Assembly (NCBI RefSeq): GCF_013248975.1
Contig: NZ_JABRWH010000001.1
Location: 1,749,501-1,813,500, forward strand
Length of the DNA stretch: 64,000 nucleotides
Reading direction: 5' to 3'
Origin: Neobacillus endophyticus
Lineage (GTDB): Bacteria; Bacillota; Bacilli; Bacillales; Cytobacillaceae
Part shown: positions 1 through 12,469 of the stretch, piece by piece
How positions within the stretch are numbered: the first letter of the stretch is position 1
How the letters are laid out: each line of letters starts with the position of its first letter
Made by a program: the position numbers and the translations under genes
The notes under the pieces: model-generated
The model's input: the letters and a program-made list of their open reading frames with translations, nothing else
Told to the model about the DNA's origin: nothing
The model's database searches: none

Positions 1-734
<734 letters not shown>

Positions 735-811
735 AGTCATAGCAATATGAATAAAGCGAACTCGTTCTTAAACGTTTCTTCTGTATTATCTAGTTTTGAG
801 GGAATGAAACC

Positions 812-940
<129 letters not shown>

Positions 941-945
941 AAATA

Positions 946-977
946 AAGGACAACCTTAAACAGGTTGTCCTTTTTTG
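946..977 (+). terminator. rRNA operon terminator
   Basis: A hairpin with arms AAGGACAACC and GGTTGTCCTT and a short TTAAACA loop runs into TTTTTT. It ends the rRNA operon before the ctsR promoter. Confidence 0.92.
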
Positions 978-1099
978 TATATACAAAAATTAAATTTTAA
1001 GCATGAAATATTTATTCAACTAAAAATATAGTAGTTTTTTCTCAAAAGACTGAGGTTTTGCAATGAAAGGAATTGGGAAAAATCTATAGTAGTGAAACA

Positions 1100-1128
1100 T
1101 TGCATCTATATAAAATTTTGGGTATAAT
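1100..1128 (+). promoter_or_regulatory. SigA-type promoter of the ctsR operon
   Basis: TTGCAT at 1100-1105 and TATAAT at 1123-1128 are separated by 17 bases. Transcription would start at about 1135, inside the CtsR box, which fits repression by occlusion. The stretch 978-1099 is AT-rich and shows no gene. Confidence 0.75.
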
Positions 1129-1131
1129 TTA

Positions 1132-1148
1132 TGTCAAATATAGTCAAA
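1132..1148 (+). promoter_or_regulatory. CtsR operator
   Basis: The direct repeat TGTCAAATATAGTCAAA matches the CtsR heptad repeat (RGTCAAA, three bases, RGTCAAA) at 16 of 17 positions by eye. It lies just after the -10 box and 24 bases before ctsR, as expected for autoregulation of the clpC operon. Confidence 0.9.
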
Positions 1149-1172
1149 GTCAGATGGTGAGGGGGTGGGAAG

Positions 1173-1634
1173 ATGAGAAACATCTCCGATATTATTGAAA
1201 AATATTTAAAGCAAGTTTTAGAAATGAGTGATGAGGAAATCGTTGAAATCAAACGGAGTGAAATTGCAGATAAGTTTCAATGTGTACCTTCGCAAATTAA
1301 TTATGTGATCAATACAAGATTTACGATTGAGAGAGGCTACATCGTAGAAAGTAAACGTGGCGGCGGCGGGTATATTCGAATCATAAAAGTACAATCTCAC
1401 GACTCCGCACACTTAATTGACCATTTACTTTCATTAGTAAACCATAGAATTAGTCAAACAAATGCTGAAGATGTCATTACCCGCCTTGTCCATGAGGAGG
1501 TAATTACGCATCGGGAAGCGAAAATTATGTTAAGTGTTATTGACCGTTCTGTTTTATATATTGATCTCCCATACAGGGATGAATTAAGGGCAAGAATGTT
1601 GAGAGCAATGTTAACATCATTAAAATATAAATAA
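1173..1634 (+). CDS. ctsR: Transcriptional repressor CtsR
   Basis: CtsR is the dimeric repressor of class III heat-shock genes (clpC, clpP, clpE). It is released when McsB acts under heat or protein stress. The 153-residue product has the family length, an N-terminal winged helix-turn-helix (about residues 1-70), and the glycine-rich wing RGGGGYIRI that senses heat and contacts DNA. The C-terminal helical half (about 80-150) mediates dimerisation. The GAGGGGGTGGG ribosome site before the ATG sets the start. It is first in ctsR-mcsA-mcsB-clpC and has its own operator directly upstream. Confidence 0.97.
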   Translation: MRNISDIIEKYLKQVLEMSDEEIVEIKRSEIADKFQCVPSQINYVINTRFTIERGYIVESKRGGGGYIRIIKVQSHDSAHLIDHLLSLVNHRISQTNAEDVITRLVHEEVITHREAKIMLSVIDRSVLYIDLPYRDELRARMLRAMLTSLKYK

Positions 1635-1660
1635 TCTAGCAGCAGGAGAGGGTGAATAGG

Positions 1661-2209
1661 ATGATTTGCCAAGAGTGCAATCAAAGACCTGCCGCACTTC
1701 ATTTTACAAAAATCATAAATGGAGAAAAAACTGAAGTGCATCTTTGTGAGAAGTGCGCCCAGGATCATGGTGAAATGTTTATTTTTGGCGGAGATTCAGG
1801 TTTTACGATTAATAATTTGCTGGCTGGCTTATTTAATATTGATGCATCCTTTCAAAAGCCTGCACAAAGTCCATTTCATCAAGAAGAAATTTTGCAATGC
1901 AGCCACTGCACTATGACATTTCCACAGTTTTTAAAGGTGGGCCGCTTTGGATGTGCCCATTGTTATGAAACGTTTAAAGACCAATTAAAGCCGGTCTTGA
2001 AGCGTGTGCACAGTGGGAATTGGAGCCACGCTGGAAAAATTCCTAAAAGAATCGGCGGCAGCATCCATCTTAAGAAACAGGTTGAAGAATTAAAAAATGA
2101 GTTGCAAGATTGTATAACTCATGAAGAGTTTGAAAAGGCAGCACAGATTCGGGATGAAATCCGCATCCTTGAGAAAAAGATTGCCGGAAGTCTTGAGGGA
2201 GGGGAATAA
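1661..2209 (+). CDS. mcsA: McsA, zinc-binding activator of McsB
   Basis: McsA is the zinc-finger partner that activates the arginine kinase McsB in the ClpCP quality-control pathway. The 182-residue product has CxxC pairs at the N terminus (CQEC, CEKC) and in the middle (CSHC, CAHC) that would bind zinc. A C-terminal UVR-type coiled coil follows (about residues 135-175, [24 protein letters not shown]). The start is set at the ATG nine bases after GGAGAGG; a GTG nine bases earlier is in frame but lies within the ribosome site. It ends one base before mcsB. Confidence 0.95.
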   Translation: MICQECNQRPAALHFTKIINGEKTEVHLCEKCAQDHGEMFIFGGDSGFTINNLLAGLFNIDASFQKPAQSPFHQEEILQCSHCTMTFPQFLKVGRFGCAHCYETFKDQLKPVLKRVHSGNWSHAGKIPKRIGGSIHLKKQVEELKNELQDCITHEEFEKAAQIRDEIRILEKKIAGSLEGGE

Positions 2210-2210
2210 A

Positions 2211-3278
2211 GTGTCACTAGAACGCTTTCTTAATCAAGCGGTAAGCTCCTGGATGAATGAGGAAGGACCTGATTCCGATATTGTCCTTAGCACTCGAATA
2301 CGCTATGCCCGAAACCTTGCAGCATATAAATTTCCTACTCTATTTTCACATGAAGAAGCAAAAAGAATTATTAGTGAACTGGAGGAATTTATTAAAGTCT
2401 CTGATTTTTATAAATTCGGGCAAATGGAATTACTGCGTATTGATGAAATGCAGCCACTGCAGAAACGGGTTTTAGTTGAGAAGCATTTAATCAGCCCTCA
2501 TTTGGCAGAAGATTCACCATATGGTGCGGTATTATTAACCGAAAATGAAGAAGTTAGTATTATGATAAATGAAGAGGATCATATCAGAATTCAATGCCTG
2601 TTCCCAGGGTTACAATTATCAGAAGCATTAAATACCGCAAATGAAGTGGATGATTGGCTCGAAAGCCATATTGAATATGCATTTGATGAAAAATATGGTT
2701 ATTTATCGAGCTGTCCTACCAATGTTGGCACAGGGATTAGAGCTTCCGTCATGATGCACTTGCCAGGATTGATTCTAACCCAGCAAATGAATCGAATCAT
2801 ACCTGCGATTAATCAGCTAGGGCTTGTGGTAAGAGGAATTTATGGTGAAGGAAGTGAGGCCCTGGGGAATATTTTCCAAATTTCCAACCAAATTACACTC
2901 GGAAAGTCGGAAGAAGATATCTGCCGTGATCTTATGGGTGTGGTCAGCCAGTTAATTTCACAGGAAAGGTCAGCGCGTGAAGCATTACGTAAGACTTCTA
3001 ACATACAATTAGAAGACAGAGTGTTCCGTTCTTTGGGAGTTTTAGTAAATAGCCGAATCATTGAATCAAAAGAAGCAGCTAGGTGTTTATCAGATGTTCG
3101 GCTTGGAATTGATATGGGCTATATTCAAAATTTGCCCAGAACCATACTTAATGAATTAATGATATTAACCCAGCCAGGTTTTCTTCAGCAATATGCCGGC
3201 GGTCCTTTAAGACCGTTTGAAAGGGATATCAGACGAGCGTCGTTAATTCGCGAACGAATTAAAATGGAGTCTCAATAA
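2211..3278 (+). CDS. mcsB: Protein-arginine kinase McsB
   Basis: McsB phosphorylates arginines on misfolded proteins and on CtsR, marking them for ClpCP degradation. The 355-residue product follows the phosphagen-kinase fold: the nucleotide-binding [13 protein letters not shown] motif near residue 25, and the catalytic-cysteine motif SCPTNVGTG near residue 167. A GTG start after GAGGGAGGGG gives the family's MSLxxF N terminus. Frames extending upstream into mcsA lack support. It is coupled to mcsA (one-base gap) and followed by clpC after 20 bases. Confidence 0.96.
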   Translation: MSLERFLNQAVSSWMNEEGPDSDIVLSTRIRYARNLAAYKFPTLFSHEEAKRIISELEEFIKVSDFYKFGQMELLRIDEMQPLQKRVLVEKHLISPHLAEDSPYGAVLLTENEEVSIMINEEDHIRIQCLFPGLQLSEALNTANEVDDWLESHIEYAFDEKYGYLSSCPTNVGTGIRASVMMHLPGLILTQQMNRIIPAINQLGLVVRGIYGEGSEALGNIFQISNQITLGKSEEDICRDLMGVVSQLISQERSAREALRKTSNIQLEDRVFRSLGVLVNSRIIESKEAARCLSDVRLGIDMGYIQNLPRTILNELMILTQPGFLQQYAGGPLRPFERDIRRASLIRERIKMESQ

Positions 3279-3298
3279 TTGGTGAGGAGGAAGAAAAC

Positions 3299-5743
3299 AT
3301 GATGTTCGGTCGTTTTACTGAAAGAGCGCAAAAAGTACTTGCACTAGCACAAGAAGAGGCAATTCGCCTTGGTCATAATAATATTGGAACTGAGCATATT
3401 TTATTAGGACTGGTACGTGAAGGTGAAGGAATCGCTGCAAAAGCCCTATATGGTCTTGGACTAGGTTCTGATAAAATTCAAAAAGAAGTGGAAAATCTTA
3501 TTGGCAAAGGGACTGATACACCGCAAACGATCCACTATACCCCTAGAGCAAAGAAGGTTATTGAGCTTTCTATGGATGAGGCGCGAAAATTAGGCCATTC
3601 CTATGTCGGGACAGAACATATCCTTCTAGGGTTAATTCGTGAAGGTGAAGGAGTTGCTGCCCGAGTTCTAAATAATCTTGGGGTAAGCTTAAATAAAGCC
3701 CGTCAGCAGGTACTGCAATTACTTGGTAGTAACGAATCAGGAGGACACCAAGGTGGAGCATCCGCCAGTGCCAATACGCCAACTCTTGATAGTCTTGCTA
3801 GAGATCTGACATCCATTGCCCGTGAAGGAAGTCTTGACCCTGTAATTGGGAGAAGCAAAGAAATACAACGGGTTATTGAGGTATTAAGTCGCCGCACGAA
3901 AAATAATCCAGTACTAATCGGCGAACCTGGTGTCGGGAAAACAGCAATTGCTGAAGGATTGGCTCAGCAAATTGTCAATAATGAGGTACCCGAAATACTG
4001 CGTGATAAGCGGGTTATGACTCTTGATATGGGAACGGTCGTTGCCGGGACAAAATATCGAGGTGAGTTTGAAGACCGCTTGAAGAAAGTAATGGATGAAA
4101 TCCGACAAGCTGGAAACATCATTTTATTTATTGATGAACTGCATACATTAATTGGCGCAGGTGGTGCTGAGGGAGCCATTGATGCCTCTAATATTTTGAA
4201 ACCTTCGCTTGCCCGCGGTGAACTTCAGTGCATTGGAGCAACAACGCTGGATGAGTATCGAAAATATATTGAAAAAGATGCAGCTTTGGAACGGCGCTTC
4301 CAGCCAATCCGGGTGGATGAACCGACTGCTGATGAGTCGATTCAAATTTTACAAGGGTTGCGTGATCGTTATGAAGCACATCACCGTGTTTCAATCACGG
4401 ATGAAGCGATTGAAGCAGCAGTAAAGTTGTCTGACCGTTACATTTCTGACCGCTTCCTTCCTGATAAAGCGATTGATTTAATTGATGAAGCTGGTTCAAA
4501 AGTTAGATTGCGTTCTTATACTACACCTCCAAATTTAAAAGAGTTGGAGGTAAGGCTTGAAGAAGTGCGGAAGGAAAAAGATGCTGCTGTACAAAGCCAG
4601 GAATTTGAAAAAGCGGCTTCTTTAAGAGATTCGGAACAGCGTTTGCGTGAACAGCTGGAGGAAACCAAGAAGACTTGGAAGGAAAAACAAGGACAAGAAA
4701 ATAACCAGGTAACCGTTGATGATATTGCCAATGTGGTTTCCAGCTGGACGGGAGTACCCGTTTCCAAACTTGCGCAAACTGAAACAGCAAAACTGCTGAA
4801 TTTAGAAGAAATTCTCCATTCCCGTGTGATTGGTCAGGATGAAGCAGTTAAGGCAGTGTCTAAGGCTGTTCGCCGTGCTAGAGCCGGTTTAAAAGATCCA
4901 AAACGCCCTATTGGCTCGTTTGTATTCCTTGGCCCTACAGGTGTAGGAAAAACTGAATTAGCAAGAGCTTTAGCAGAAGCAATGTTTGGTGATGAGGATG
5001 CGATGATCCGTATTGATATGTCAGAGTATATGGAAAAACACTCGACATCCCGTCTTGTAGGGTCTCCTCCTGGATATGTAGGCTATGAGGAAGGCGGACA
5101 ATTAACGGAAAAAGTCCGCAGAAAACCTTATTCCGTTATTTTGCTCGATGAGATTGAAAAAGCACATCCCGATGTCTTCAATATTTTATTACAAGTCCTT
5201 GAGGATGGCCGATTAACAGATTCCAAAGGAAGAACCGTTGATTTCCGAAATACTGTTTTAATTATGACATCCAATGTAGGCGCAGAAGCACTAAAACGTA
5301 ATAAATATGTGGGCTTTAACATTCAAGATACAGCGGATCAAGATTATAAAGATATGAAAGGCAAAGTAATGGAAGAATTAAAGAAAGCTTTCCGTCCAGA
5401 ATTTTTGAACAGGATTGATGAAATTATTGTCTTCCATGCGCTTGAGAAAAAGCATCTTGAAGAGATTGTAACCTTGTTATCTGACCAGCTTATTAAGCGT
5501 CTGAATGAGCAAAATATTTCGATTGAGCTATCACCTGCTGCGAAAGGCAAAATTTCTGAGGAAGGGTACGATCCGGAATATGGTGCAAGACCACTCCGCC
5601 GTGCTATCCAGAAGCATATTGAAGACCGCCTTTCTGAGGAACTGTTAAAGGGTACCTTGTTAACGGGTCAGCATGCGGTGATCGATGTCGAAAATAATGA
5701 ATTTGTAGTTAAAACTGCAGAGAAGACAGGTGCAACGAAATAA
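3299..5743 (+). CDS. clpC: ATP-dependent Clp protease ATPase subunit ClpC
   Basis: ClpC is the AAA+ unfoldase that feeds substrates to ClpP and, with MecA, controls competence and stress regulators. The 814-residue product has two N-terminal Clp repeats (about 5-145) and a first AAA+ module with Walker A GEPGVGKT (about 207). A coiled-coil M-domain with a UVR motif follows (about 415-470), then a second AAA+ module with GPTGVGKT (about 545). Its end resembles B. subtilis ClpC. It is the last gene of the CtsR operon; a terminator lies about 50 bases downstream. Confidence 0.98.
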   Translation: MMFGRFTERAQKVLALAQEEAIRLGHNNIGTEHILLGLVREGEGIAAKALYGLGLGSDKIQKEVENLIGKGTDTPQTIHYTPRAKKVIELSMDEARKLGHSYVGTEHILLGLIREGEGVAARVLNNLGVSLNKARQQVLQLLGSNESGGHQGGASASANTPTLDSLARDLTSIAREGSLDPVIGRSKEIQRVIEVLSRRTKNNPVLIGEPGVGKTAIAEGLAQQIVNNEVPEILRDKRVMTLDMGTVVAGTKYRGEFEDRLKKVMDEIRQAGNIILFIDELHTLIGAGGAEGAIDASNILKPSLARGELQCIGATTLDEYRKYIEKDAALERRFQPIRVDEPTADESIQILQGLRDRYEAHHRVSITDEAIEAAVKLSDRYISDRFLPDKAIDLIDEAGSKVRLRSYTTPPNLKELEVRLEEVRKEKDAAVQSQEFEKAASLRDSEQRLREQLEETKKTWKEKQGQENNQVTVDDIANVVSSWTGVPVSKLAQTETAKLLNLEEILHSRVIGQDEAVKAVSKAVRRARAGLKDPKRPIGSFVFLGPTGVGKTELARALAEAMFGDEDAMIRIDMSEYMEKHSTSRLVGSPPGYVGYEEGGQLTEKVRRKPYSVILLDEIEKAHPDVFNILLQVLEDGRLTDSKGRTVDFRNTVLIMTSNVGAEALKRNKYVGFNIQDTADQDYKDMKGKVMEELKKAFRPEFLNRIDEIIVFHALEKKHLEEIVTLLSDQLIKRLNEQNISIELSPAAKGKISEEGYDPEYGARPLRRAIQKHIEDRLSEELLKGTLLTGQHAVIDVENNEFVVKTAEKTGATK

Positions 5744-5791
5744 TAAGCTATTAAGTATAAACATCATTAGGGTCATTTGTAATAATCCCAA

Positions 5792-5835
5792 GGGGTACAC
5801 GTTAATAAAGGTAAATCGTGTGCCTCTTTTTCTTT
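5792..5835 (+). terminator. Terminator of the ctsR-clpC operon
   Basis: GGGGTACACG pairs fully with CGTGTGCCTC (including G-U pairs) around a 15-base loop and is followed by TTTTTCTTTC. It separates clpC from radA. Confidence 0.75.
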
Positions 5836-5871
5836 CAATATTTTTGCAGTTAAGGTAAAAAGGAGATCCAA

Positions 5872-7254
5872 ATGGTTAAACGAAAAACAAAGTTTATCTG
5901 CCAGGAGTGCGGGTATGAGTCACCTAAATGGATGGGGAAATGCCCTGGATGTGGTGCGTGGAATAAGATGGTAGAGGAAGTTGAGATAACGGGAACAGCA
6001 AGGAGAGGGGCATTTGCTCATTCTCAAGGAGGGCATGCTATCTCGTCAAAGCCTGCCCCCATTACATCGATTGAAATGGTGAGTGAGCCGAGAATTCATA
6101 CGGATTTAAAGGAGTTAAACCGAGTTCTGGGCGGCGGTGTCGTAAGAGGATCCTTAGTGCTTATTGGCGGGGACCCTGGCATTGGGAAATCAACATTGCT
6201 CCTGCAAGTATCCTCGCAGCTGGCGAATAAAGGCCATCAAGTTTTATACATATCTGGTGAAGAATCATTGCGGCAGACTAAACTCCGTGCAGAAAGATTA
6301 AATGCCTCTTCGGAAAACCTGCTCGTCTATGCAGAAACCAACCTGGAAGAAATAAACCGGACTATTGAAGGGCTGAATCCGAGTTTTGTAATCATAGATT
6401 CCATTCAGACTGTTTTTCATCCGGACGTTACATCTGCGCCAGGGAGTGTCTCCCAGGTACGTGAATGTACAGCTGAATTAATGCGGATTGGCAAGACAAA
6501 AGGCATTGCTATTTTTATTGTTGGCCATGTTACAAAGGAAGGATCGATTGCCGGTCCAAGGCTGCTTGAACATATGGTTGATACGGTTCTTTATTTTGAA
6601 GGGGAGAGGCACCATACGTACCGAATTTTAAGAGCCGTCAAGAATCGCTTCGGTTCAACGAATGAAATGGGTATTTTTGAGATGAAGGAGTCTGGGCTTG
6701 AAGAGGTAGAGAATCCGTCGGAGATTTTCCTGGAGGAACGTTCACGGGGAGCCGCAGGATCAACCGTAGTGGCATCAATGGAGGGAACCCGCCCTGTACT
6801 CGTGGAAATTCAAGCACTTATTTCACCAACGAGTTTCGGAAACCCGAGAAGAATGGCGACAGGAATTGATTATAACCGAGTGCCATTATTAATGGCAGTT
6901 CTAGAAAAGCGTGTCGGGATGCTATTAGCCAATCAAGATGCCTATGTAAAGGTAGCCGGCGGTGTAAAATTGGATGAGCCTGCAATTGATTTAGCTGTTG
7001 CAGTAAGTATTGCCTCCAGTTTTAGGGATAAGCCGACAAGGCCAACTGATTGTATTATCGGAGAAGTTGGATTAACTGGTGAAGTTAGAAGAGTATCAAG
7101 AATCGAACAGCGCGTTCAGGAAGCAGCGAAGCTGGGATTTGAGCGGGTGATCCTCCCTGCCAATAATCTAGGCGGCTGGAGTGGGCCAAAAGGAGTAGAA
7201 TTAATCGGGGTTTCGTCTGTCAGTGAGGCACTGCAGGCAGCACTTGGAGGGTAG
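5872..7254 (+). CDS. radA: DNA repair protein RadA
   Basis: RadA is a RecA-like branch-migration ATPase used in recombinational repair and natural transformation. The 460-residue product has an N-terminal zinc finger (C10xxC13, C24xxC27), a Walker [10 protein letters not shown] near residue 100, the RadA-specific KNRFG motif near 258, and a C-terminal Lon-protease-like domain (about 285-455). An AAGGAGAT ribosome site precedes the ATG. It lies three bases before disA, which links repair with the checkpoint nucleotide made by DisA. Confidence 0.97.
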   Translation: MVKRKTKFICQECGYESPKWMGKCPGCGAWNKMVEEVEITGTARRGAFAHSQGGHAISSKPAPITSIEMVSEPRIHTDLKELNRVLGGGVVRGSLVLIGGDPGIGKSTLLLQVSSQLANKGHQVLYISGEESLRQTKLRAERLNASSENLLVYAETNLEEINRTIEGLNPSFVIIDSIQTVFHPDVTSAPGSVSQVRECTAELMRIGKTKGIAIFIVGHVTKEGSIAGPRLLEHMVDTVLYFEGERHHTYRILRAVKNRFGSTNEMGIFEMKESGLEEVENPSEIFLEERSRGAAGSTVVASMEGTRPVLVEIQALISPTSFGNPRRMATGIDYNRVPLLMAVLEKRVGMLLANQDAYVKVAGGVKLDEPAIDLAVAVSIASSFRDKPTRPTDCIIGEVGLTGEVRRVSRIEQRVQEAAKLGFERVILPANNLGGWSGPKGVELIGVSSVSEALQAALGG

Positions 7255-7257
7255 AAG

Positions 7258-8331
7258 ATGGATCATAAAAAGCTTGGTGATCAGTCTATCATGGATGTAT
7301 TGCAGTTCATTGCACCGGGTACACCAATCCGAGAGGGATTAGATAATGTTCTTAGAGCTAATACAGGCGGCCTTATTGTTATTGGATATAACGAAAAAGT
7401 AAAAAATATCGTTGACGGCGGTTTCGAAATAAATTGTCCATTTTCGCCAAGTTTTTTGTATGAGCTGGCAAAAATGGACGGAGCTATTATTCTCAATGAG
7501 ACGGGGAATAGAATTCTGATTGCCAATGCACAGCTAGCACCTGATGCGGATATCCCGTCCTCGGAAACGGGCATGCGTCACCGAACTGCGGAGCGTACTG
7601 CGAAACAAACAAAAGCTCTGGTGATTGCCATTTCTCAAAGAAGAAATGTCATTTCCTTATATCAAGGGAATCTTCGTTATGCTTTAAAAGATATCGCGGT
7701 GATCTTAACTAAAGCGAACCAAGCAATACAAACATTGGAAAAGTATAAGGTAGTATTGGAACAAAGTATAACGAATCTAAGTATTCTAGAGTTTGAGGAG
7801 TCTGTTACATATAATGACTTTTTGCTTGTGCTTCACCGTTTTGAAATGGTGCTAAAGATTAAGAACGAACTTTTGGCCCTTTTATACGAGCTGGGTACAG
7901 AAGGCCGGCTGATTCGATTACAAATGAATGAGATTTTGACGGATTTGGAAGAAGAAATGATGCTGATCATCAGGGATTATGCCTTTGAGCGGGAAGTAAA
8001 AGCCAGAGACATATTGGCCAAAATGCAGGTATTGGCCAATAATGGTACGATTGAAGATATGGTTTTATTAAAATTACTGGGATACCTTGGTTACGTTCAT
8101 CTTGATGAAAATAAACATCCAAGGGGATATCGAATTTTAAATAAAATCCCCAGACTTCCTTCAATTATTATCGAAAACCTGGTCAGCAGCTTTAAAATTC
8201 TCCCTAAAATTCTTTTTGCCACTGAACAAGAACTGGATGAAGTGGAGGGTATTGGGGAAGTTCGAGCGAAGAAAATTAAGGAAGGCTTTAAATTAATTAA
8301 AGAGCGTCTTTACATTGATCGTCATTTATAA
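7258..8331 (+). CDS. disA: Diadenylate cyclase DisA, DNA integrity scanning protein
   Basis: DisA makes cyclic di-AMP from two ATP and pauses at branched DNA to delay sporulation when DNA is damaged. The 357-residue product has the DAC domain (about 1-145) with the active-site motifs DGA (near 77) and RHR (near 110). A helical linker follows, then C-terminal helix-hairpin-helix DNA-binding repeats ([12 protein letters not shown] near 330). It is nearly contiguous with radA, so the two are surely cotranscribed. Confidence 0.97.
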   Translation: MDHKKLGDQSIMDVLQFIAPGTPIREGLDNVLRANTGGLIVIGYNEKVKNIVDGGFEINCPFSPSFLYELAKMDGAIILNETGNRILIANAQLAPDADIPSSETGMRHRTAERTAKQTKALVIAISQRRNVISLYQGNLRYALKDIAVILTKANQAIQTLEKYKVVLEQSITNLSILEFEESVTYNDFLLVLHRFEMVLKIKNELLALLYELGTEGRLIRLQMNEILTDLEEEMMLIIRDYAFEREVKARDILAKMQVLANNGTIEDMVLLKLLGYLGYVHLDENKHPRGYRILNKIPRLPSIIIENLVSSFKILPKILFATEQELDEVEGIGEVRAKKIKEGFKLIKERLYIDRHL

Positions 8332-8373
8332 TAAACAATTCGTCTATTGTGTAAAATTGAAATTCCTATTCAT

Positions 8374-8402
8374 TTGACAGTGATTTTTTCCAATGCTACC
8401 CT
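8374..8402 (+). promoter_or_regulatory. Possible promoter before the PIN/TRAM gene
   Basis: TTGACA at 8374-8379 is followed after 17 bases by the weak TACCCT. A second TATAAT lies at 8500-8505 but is only 20 bases from the start codon. Either could drive the next gene; neither is strong. Confidence 0.3.
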
Positions 8403-8524
8403 ATGAGAAGTAAGAATTTTACATCTCTAATATATTTCAAAATGTTTACAGTTTGGAAAAATAATCAGTAAATCAAGGTTTCAAATTTAGGAATATGTTT
8501 ATAATGAGTAGAGGAGGTGAAGGA

Positions 8525-9613
8525 ATGTTAAGACGAATTGTGCAAGCTTGCTTCCTTATTATCGGTGGTACGCTTGGTATATTATTATTGCCGGGGTTGT
8601 TCCATGTACTTCACATTACCGGCTTTCCGTTGATTTATAATTCCTATGTCACTGCTATTATAGGTGCTATTATTTTTTATCTTATTACCTTTTGGGCAGT
8701 AGATTACGTGTTTAATTTTATTAAAAGGGCTGAAGACTCCTTGGTGAAGGTTCCAGTAACCGATGTGTTATTTGGGAGTGTAGGGCTGATTTTTGGGTTA
8801 TTGGTCGCCTTTTTGATCGGATTTGCCTTAAATTCATTCCGAGCGCCCATATTAAATGCGGTTGCACCCATTTTGCTGACATTATTATTAGGTTACCTTG
8901 GTTTTCAAGTAGGTTTTAAGAAGAGGGATGAACTATTGGGCCTTTTCAGTAAGGGGAGCAGCAAGAAAAAGACCGCGGAAGAAGAGAATGAGAAGGCAGC
9001 GAAACAATCTTTAAAAATACTAGATACGAGTGTTATTATTGATGGACGTGTGGCGGATATTTGCCAGACAGGCTTTCTTGAAGGCACAATTGTGATTCCA
9101 CAGTTTGTTCTCGAGGAGTTACAGCATATCGCAGATTCCTCCGATGTGTTAAAGCGAAATCGTGGACGAAGAGGATTAGATATTTTAAATCGGATTCAAA
9201 AAGAGCTCGCAGTGAAAGTCGAGATTTACGAAGGTGATTTTGAGGAGGTTCAGGAAGTTGATTCAAAGCTGGTCAAGCTGGCTAAATTAACAAACGGAAT
9301 CCTCGTTACCAACGATTTTAATTTAAATAAGGTATGTGAATTACAAAACGTTTCAGTATTGAATATTAATGATTTGGCAAATGCCGTTAAACCTGTAGTT
9401 TTACCGGGAGAAGAGCTTACTGTTCAGGTCATCAAGGATGGAAAAGAGTACCACCAAGGTGTAGCCTATTTGGATGATGGAACCATGATTGTCGTTGAAG
9501 AGGGAAGAGAATATATTGGAAAAAGGATTGATGTCCTTGTTACTAGCGTTCTTCAGACATCTGCTGGCCGAATGATTTTTGCCAAGCCCAAATTATTAGA
9601 AAAAGCACTATAA
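8525..9613 (+). CDS. yacL: Membrane-anchored PIN/TRAM domain protein (YacL type)
   Basis: This conserved Firmicutes membrane protein has four hydrophobic segments in its first 140 residues. A charged linker ([14 protein letters not shown]) leads to a PIN nuclease-like domain (about 170-285) with acidic residues in [10 protein letters not shown] and VTNDFN. A C-terminal TRAM domain (about 295-360) is likely RNA-binding. The nuclease function is inferred from the fold; the cellular role is not established. The start is the ATG after AGGAGGTGAAGGA, giving MLRRIVQ as in B. subtilis YacL; ten upstream codons are rejected. Product 362 residues. Confidence 0.93.
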   Translation: MLRRIVQACFLIIGGTLGILLLPGLFHVLHITGFPLIYNSYVTAIIGAIIFYLITFWAVDYVFNFIKRAEDSLVKVPVTDVLFGSVGLIFGLLVAFLIGFALNSFRAPILNAVAPILLTLLLGYLGFQVGFKKRDELLGLFSKGSSKKKTAEEENEKAAKQSLKILDTSVIIDGRVADICQTGFLEGTIVIPQFVLEELQHIADSSDVLKRNRGRRGLDILNRIQKELAVKVEIYEGDFEEVQEVDSKLVKLAKLTNGILVTNDFNLNKVCELQNVSVLNINDLANAVKPVVLPGEELTVQVIKDGKEYHQGVAYLDDGTMIVVEEGREYIGKRIDVLVTSVLQTSAGRMIFAKPKLLEKAL

Positions 9614-9645
9614 TGGCATAGAATGTATAGAGTGGGGTTTTTTAT

Positions 9646-10338
9646 ATGACTTACCAGGTCATTTTACCGGCTGCCGGACGAGGGAAAAGAATGGGAGCGG
9701 GGAAAAACAAGCTGCTTCTTGAGTTGGACGGCATCCCGGTCTTGATTCACACATTAAGGGTATTCGAGAGAGATGCTGCATGCAACGGGATCATATTAGC
9801 GATTAACTCACAAGATGAGCCTGAATTTCAATTGTTATTTAAACGATTTAACATGACGAAAAAGGTCTGTTTAGTGACAGGTGGAACAGAGCGGCAGTAT
9901 AGCATTTATAATGCTCTTAAAACGGTGAAAAGCGACGGAATGATTCTTGTACATGATGCAGCCCGCCCCTTTATCCAAATTGAACATATCCACCGTTTAG
10001 TGGAAAAGGCGGAGAAAACAGGTGCTGCTATAATTGGTGTGCCTGCAAAGGACACAATGAAAACAGTAAAGGATGGATTGGTCGCGGCAACAGTGGAACG
10101 TTCAAGCTTGTGGGCTATTCAAACCCCACAAGCTTTTCGTGTTTCCTTACTCCAAGATGCTTATGAACGTGCAGAAAAAGATCAATTTCTTGGAACAGAC
10201 GATGCCAGTTTAGTCGAGCGCTTAGGACATCCCATTGCGATGGTGGAAGGAGATTATGAGAATATCAAATTAACAACACCGGAAGATTTATATATAGCAG
10301 AAGCAATTTTAAAAAAGAGACAAAGGGAGATATCATAA
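9646..10338 (+). CDS. ispD: 2-C-methyl-D-erythritol 4-phosphate cytidylyltransferase
   Basis: IspD couples CTP to methylerythritol phosphate in the non-mevalonate isoprenoid pathway. The 230-residue product shows the glycine-rich nucleotide loop [15 protein letters not shown] (residues 8-22), the VHDAARPF motif near 105, and the substrate-binding TDDASLVE near 185. Its stop overlaps the ispF start by one base (TAATG), so translation is coupled. The next step of the pathway, IspE, is not in this window. Confidence 0.97.
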   Translation: MTYQVILPAAGRGKRMGAGKNKLLLELDGIPVLIHTLRVFERDAACNGIILAINSQDEPEFQLLFKRFNMTKKVCLVTGGTERQYSIYNALKTVKSDGMILVHDAARPFIQIEHIHRLVEKAEKTGAAIIGVPAKDTMKTVKDGLVAATVERSSLWAIQTPQAFRVSLLQDAYERAEKDQFLGTDDASLVERLGHPIAMVEGDYENIKLTTPEDLYIAEAILKKRQREIS

Positions 10339-10817
10339 TGTTTCGTATTGGTCAAGGCTTTGATGTCCATCAATTAACAGAGGGTCGCCCGCTTATTATT
10401 GGCGGCATAAAGATCCCATATGAAAAGGGGTTGTTAGGCCATTCTGATGCAGATGTTTTATTGCATACCATCTCTGATGCTTGCCTTGGTGCCATTGGGG
10501 AGGGGGATATCGGAAAACATTTCCCAGATACGGATCCAAAATTCAAAGGAGCAGACTCTGCTAAGTTAATGGAGCATGTTTGGCAGTTGGTGAAATCTAA
10601 AGGTTATGAACTTGGCAATCTGGATTGCACCATTATTGCTCAAAAACCGAAAATGGCCCCTTATATTGAGCAAATGCGCGGTCGGATTGCCGAATTGCTT
10701 GAGGCCTCATCTGAACAAATAAATGTGAAAGCTACAACAACAGAAAAATTAGGTTTTACGGGCAGAGGAGAAGGGATTGCATCCCAGGCAGTTGTACTTC
10801 TAAGAAAAGTCGATTGA
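10338..10817 (+). CDS. ispF: 2-C-methyl-D-erythritol 2,4-cyclodiphosphate synthase
   Basis: IspF cyclises CDP-methylerythritol phosphate with loss of CMP. The 159-residue product has the family length. Metal ligands are seen in GFDVHQL (D9, H11) and [10 protein letters not shown] (H43), and the CMP-binding [14 protein letters not shown] lies near 132-145. It is a stand-alone protein rather than an IspDF fusion, and overlaps ispD by one base. Confidence 0.97.
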   Translation: MFRIGQGFDVHQLTEGRPLIIGGIKIPYEKGLLGHSDADVLLHTISDACLGAIGEGDIGKHFPDTDPKFKGADSAKLMEHVWQLVKSKGYELGNLDCTIIAQKPKMAPYIEQMRGRIAELLEASSEQINVKATTTEKLGFTGRGEGIASQAVVLLRKVD

Positions 10818-10827
10818 TAAGTTTCAC

Positions 10828-10856
10828 TTTAACAAGAAAATTCATAGTGGTAAAAT
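10828..10856 (+). promoter_or_regulatory. Possible gltX promoter
   Basis: An extended -10 (TGGTAAAAT, TAAAAT at 10851-10856) lies 45 bases before gltX. The -35 region (TTTAAC at 10828) is weak. Confidence 0.35.
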
Positions 10857-10901
10857 AAATCAGAATAACTATTTGGGAACAGTACAGGAGGCTTTATTTT
10901 T

Positions 10902-12359
10902 ATGGCAAACGAGGTTCGTGTACGGTATGCACCAAGTCCAACAGGACATTTACATATCGGGAATGCCCGTACAGCATTATTCAATTATTTATTTGCCCGC
11001 CATCATAAAGGGAAATTCATCATCCGCATTGAAGATACGGATAAGAAGCGGAATATTGAAGGCGGCGAGGAAAGCCAGCTTAAATATTTAAAGTGGCTTG
11101 GAATGGATTGGGATGAAAGTGTGGATGTTGGCGGAGATTATGGCCCATATCGCCAATCAGAACGAAATGATATTTATGAGCAATATTACAAACAGCTGCT
11201 TGAAAATGGGCAAGCCTATAAATGTTATTGTACGGAAGAAGAGTTGGAGGCAGAACGGGAGGCTCAAACGGAAAGAGGCGAAACACCTCAGTATTCTGGA
11301 AAATGCCGTCACTTAACAGCAGAAGACCGTGAGCGTTTAGAAAATGAAGGGCGTCAGCCGAGCATTCGTATAGCAGTTCCTTCTGAAAAAACCTATACAT
11401 TTGATGATATGGTCAAGGGGGTTGTTTCCTTTGAATCGGAAGGAATGGGCGACTGGGTCATTGTAAAAAAAGACGGCACACCGACCTATAACTTTGCTGT
11501 GGCTATTGATGATTATCTAATGGAAATTTCACATGTACTCCGCGGTGATGATCATATTTCCAATACACCAAAACAGTTGATGGTATATGAGGCACTGGGC
11601 TGGACACCGCCTGTTTTTGGTCACATGACATTGATTGTCAATGAAAGCCGCAGAAAGTTGAGTAAGCGTGATGAAACGATTATTCAGTTCATTGAACAGT
11701 ATGAAGAATTAGGCTATCTGCCAGAAGCCTTATTTAACTTTATCACACTCTTAGGCTGGTCACCGGCAGGGGAAGAGGAGATTTTCTCAAGGAACGAATT
11801 TATTGAGATTTTTGATGCAAACCGCCTATCCAAATCACCAGCGTTGTTTGATAAGCAAAAGCTCTTATGGATGAACAACCAATACATGAAGAAAATTGAA
11901 ACCGACCGTGCAGTGGAACTGGCGATGCCTCATCTAATCAAAGCAGGACGATTTAGTGGAGATCTCACTGCTGACGAAAAACAGTGGGTACACCGATTGG
12001 TTGGACTGCTTCAGGAAAAAATGAGTTATGGTGCGGAAATTGTTGAGTTATCCGAAATGTTTTTTAAAGATGAAATACTTTTTGAAGCAGAAGCGAAAGA
12101 GGTTCTTTCTGGAGAGCAGGTTCCAGGGGTACTTAAAGCATTTTTACATGAATTAGATCAACTGGAAAGCTTCCAGGCAGACGGAATTCAGGCAGCGATG
12201 AAGGCAGTGCAAAAGTCTACAGGCCAAAAAGGAAAGAATCTGTTCATGCCGATTCGCTCCGCGGTGACAGGACAGACTCACGGACCGGATCTTCCTATGA
12301 CCATTGAACTTTTAGGTAAGCAAAAAATTCAAAAAAGAATTCAGCAAATTATTGGTTAA
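10902..12359 (+). CDS. gltX: Glutamate--tRNA ligase
   Basis: GltX charges tRNA-Glu. In Bacillus the enzyme is usually non-discriminating and also mischarges tRNA-Gln for later amidation; that is family knowledge, not visible here. The 485-residue product has the class I signatures [12 protein letters not shown] (near 10) and KLSKR (near 252), and a C-terminal anticodon-binding helical bundle. The ATG follows ACAGGAGG. Short frames overlapping it on both strands are shadows. A promoter for the next operon overlaps its stop codon. Confidence 0.98.
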   Translation: MANEVRVRYAPSPTGHLHIGNARTALFNYLFARHHKGKFIIRIEDTDKKRNIEGGEESQLKYLKWLGMDWDESVDVGGDYGPYRQSERNDIYEQYYKQLLENGQAYKCYCTEEELEAEREAQTERGETPQYSGKCRHLTAEDRERLENEGRQPSIRIAVPSEKTYTFDDMVKGVVSFESEGMGDWVIVKKDGTPTYNFAVAIDDYLMEISHVLRGDDHISNTPKQLMVYEALGWTPPVFGHMTLIVNESRRKLSKRDETIIQFIEQYEELGYLPEALFNFITLLGWSPAGEEEIFSRNEFIEIFDANRLSKSPALFDKQKLLWMNNQYMKKIETDRAVELAMPHLIKAGRFSGDLTADEKQWVHRLVGLLQEKMSYGAEIVELSEMFFKDEILFEAEAKEVLSGEQVPGVLKAFLHELDQLESFQADGIQAAMKAVQKSTGQKGKNLFMPIRSAVTGQTHGPDLPMTIELLGKQKIQKRIQQIIG

Positions 12360-12384
12360 CATTGCTGGAAAAATGTAATATAGT
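12356..12384 (+). promoter_or_regulatory. Promoter of the cysES T-box leader
   Basis: TTAACA at 12356-12361 and TATAGT at 12379-12384 are 17 bases apart, and each matches the SigA consensus at five of six positions. The -35 box overlaps the gltX stop codon. Transcription would start about 12391, upstream of the T-box. Confidence 0.7.
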
Positions 12385-12469
12385 AAAAGAAAGAAATTTT
12401 AGACGATTTACCTTTGTGGGCTGGACAATAGGTAAAGATCAATGGTATAAATTTTAATATATTAGTTTA

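Noticed and set aside
2121..2210. Upstream extension of mcsB by 30 codons
   Set aside because: It overlaps mcsA in another frame; the GTG at 2211 has a strong ribosome site and gives the family N terminus.
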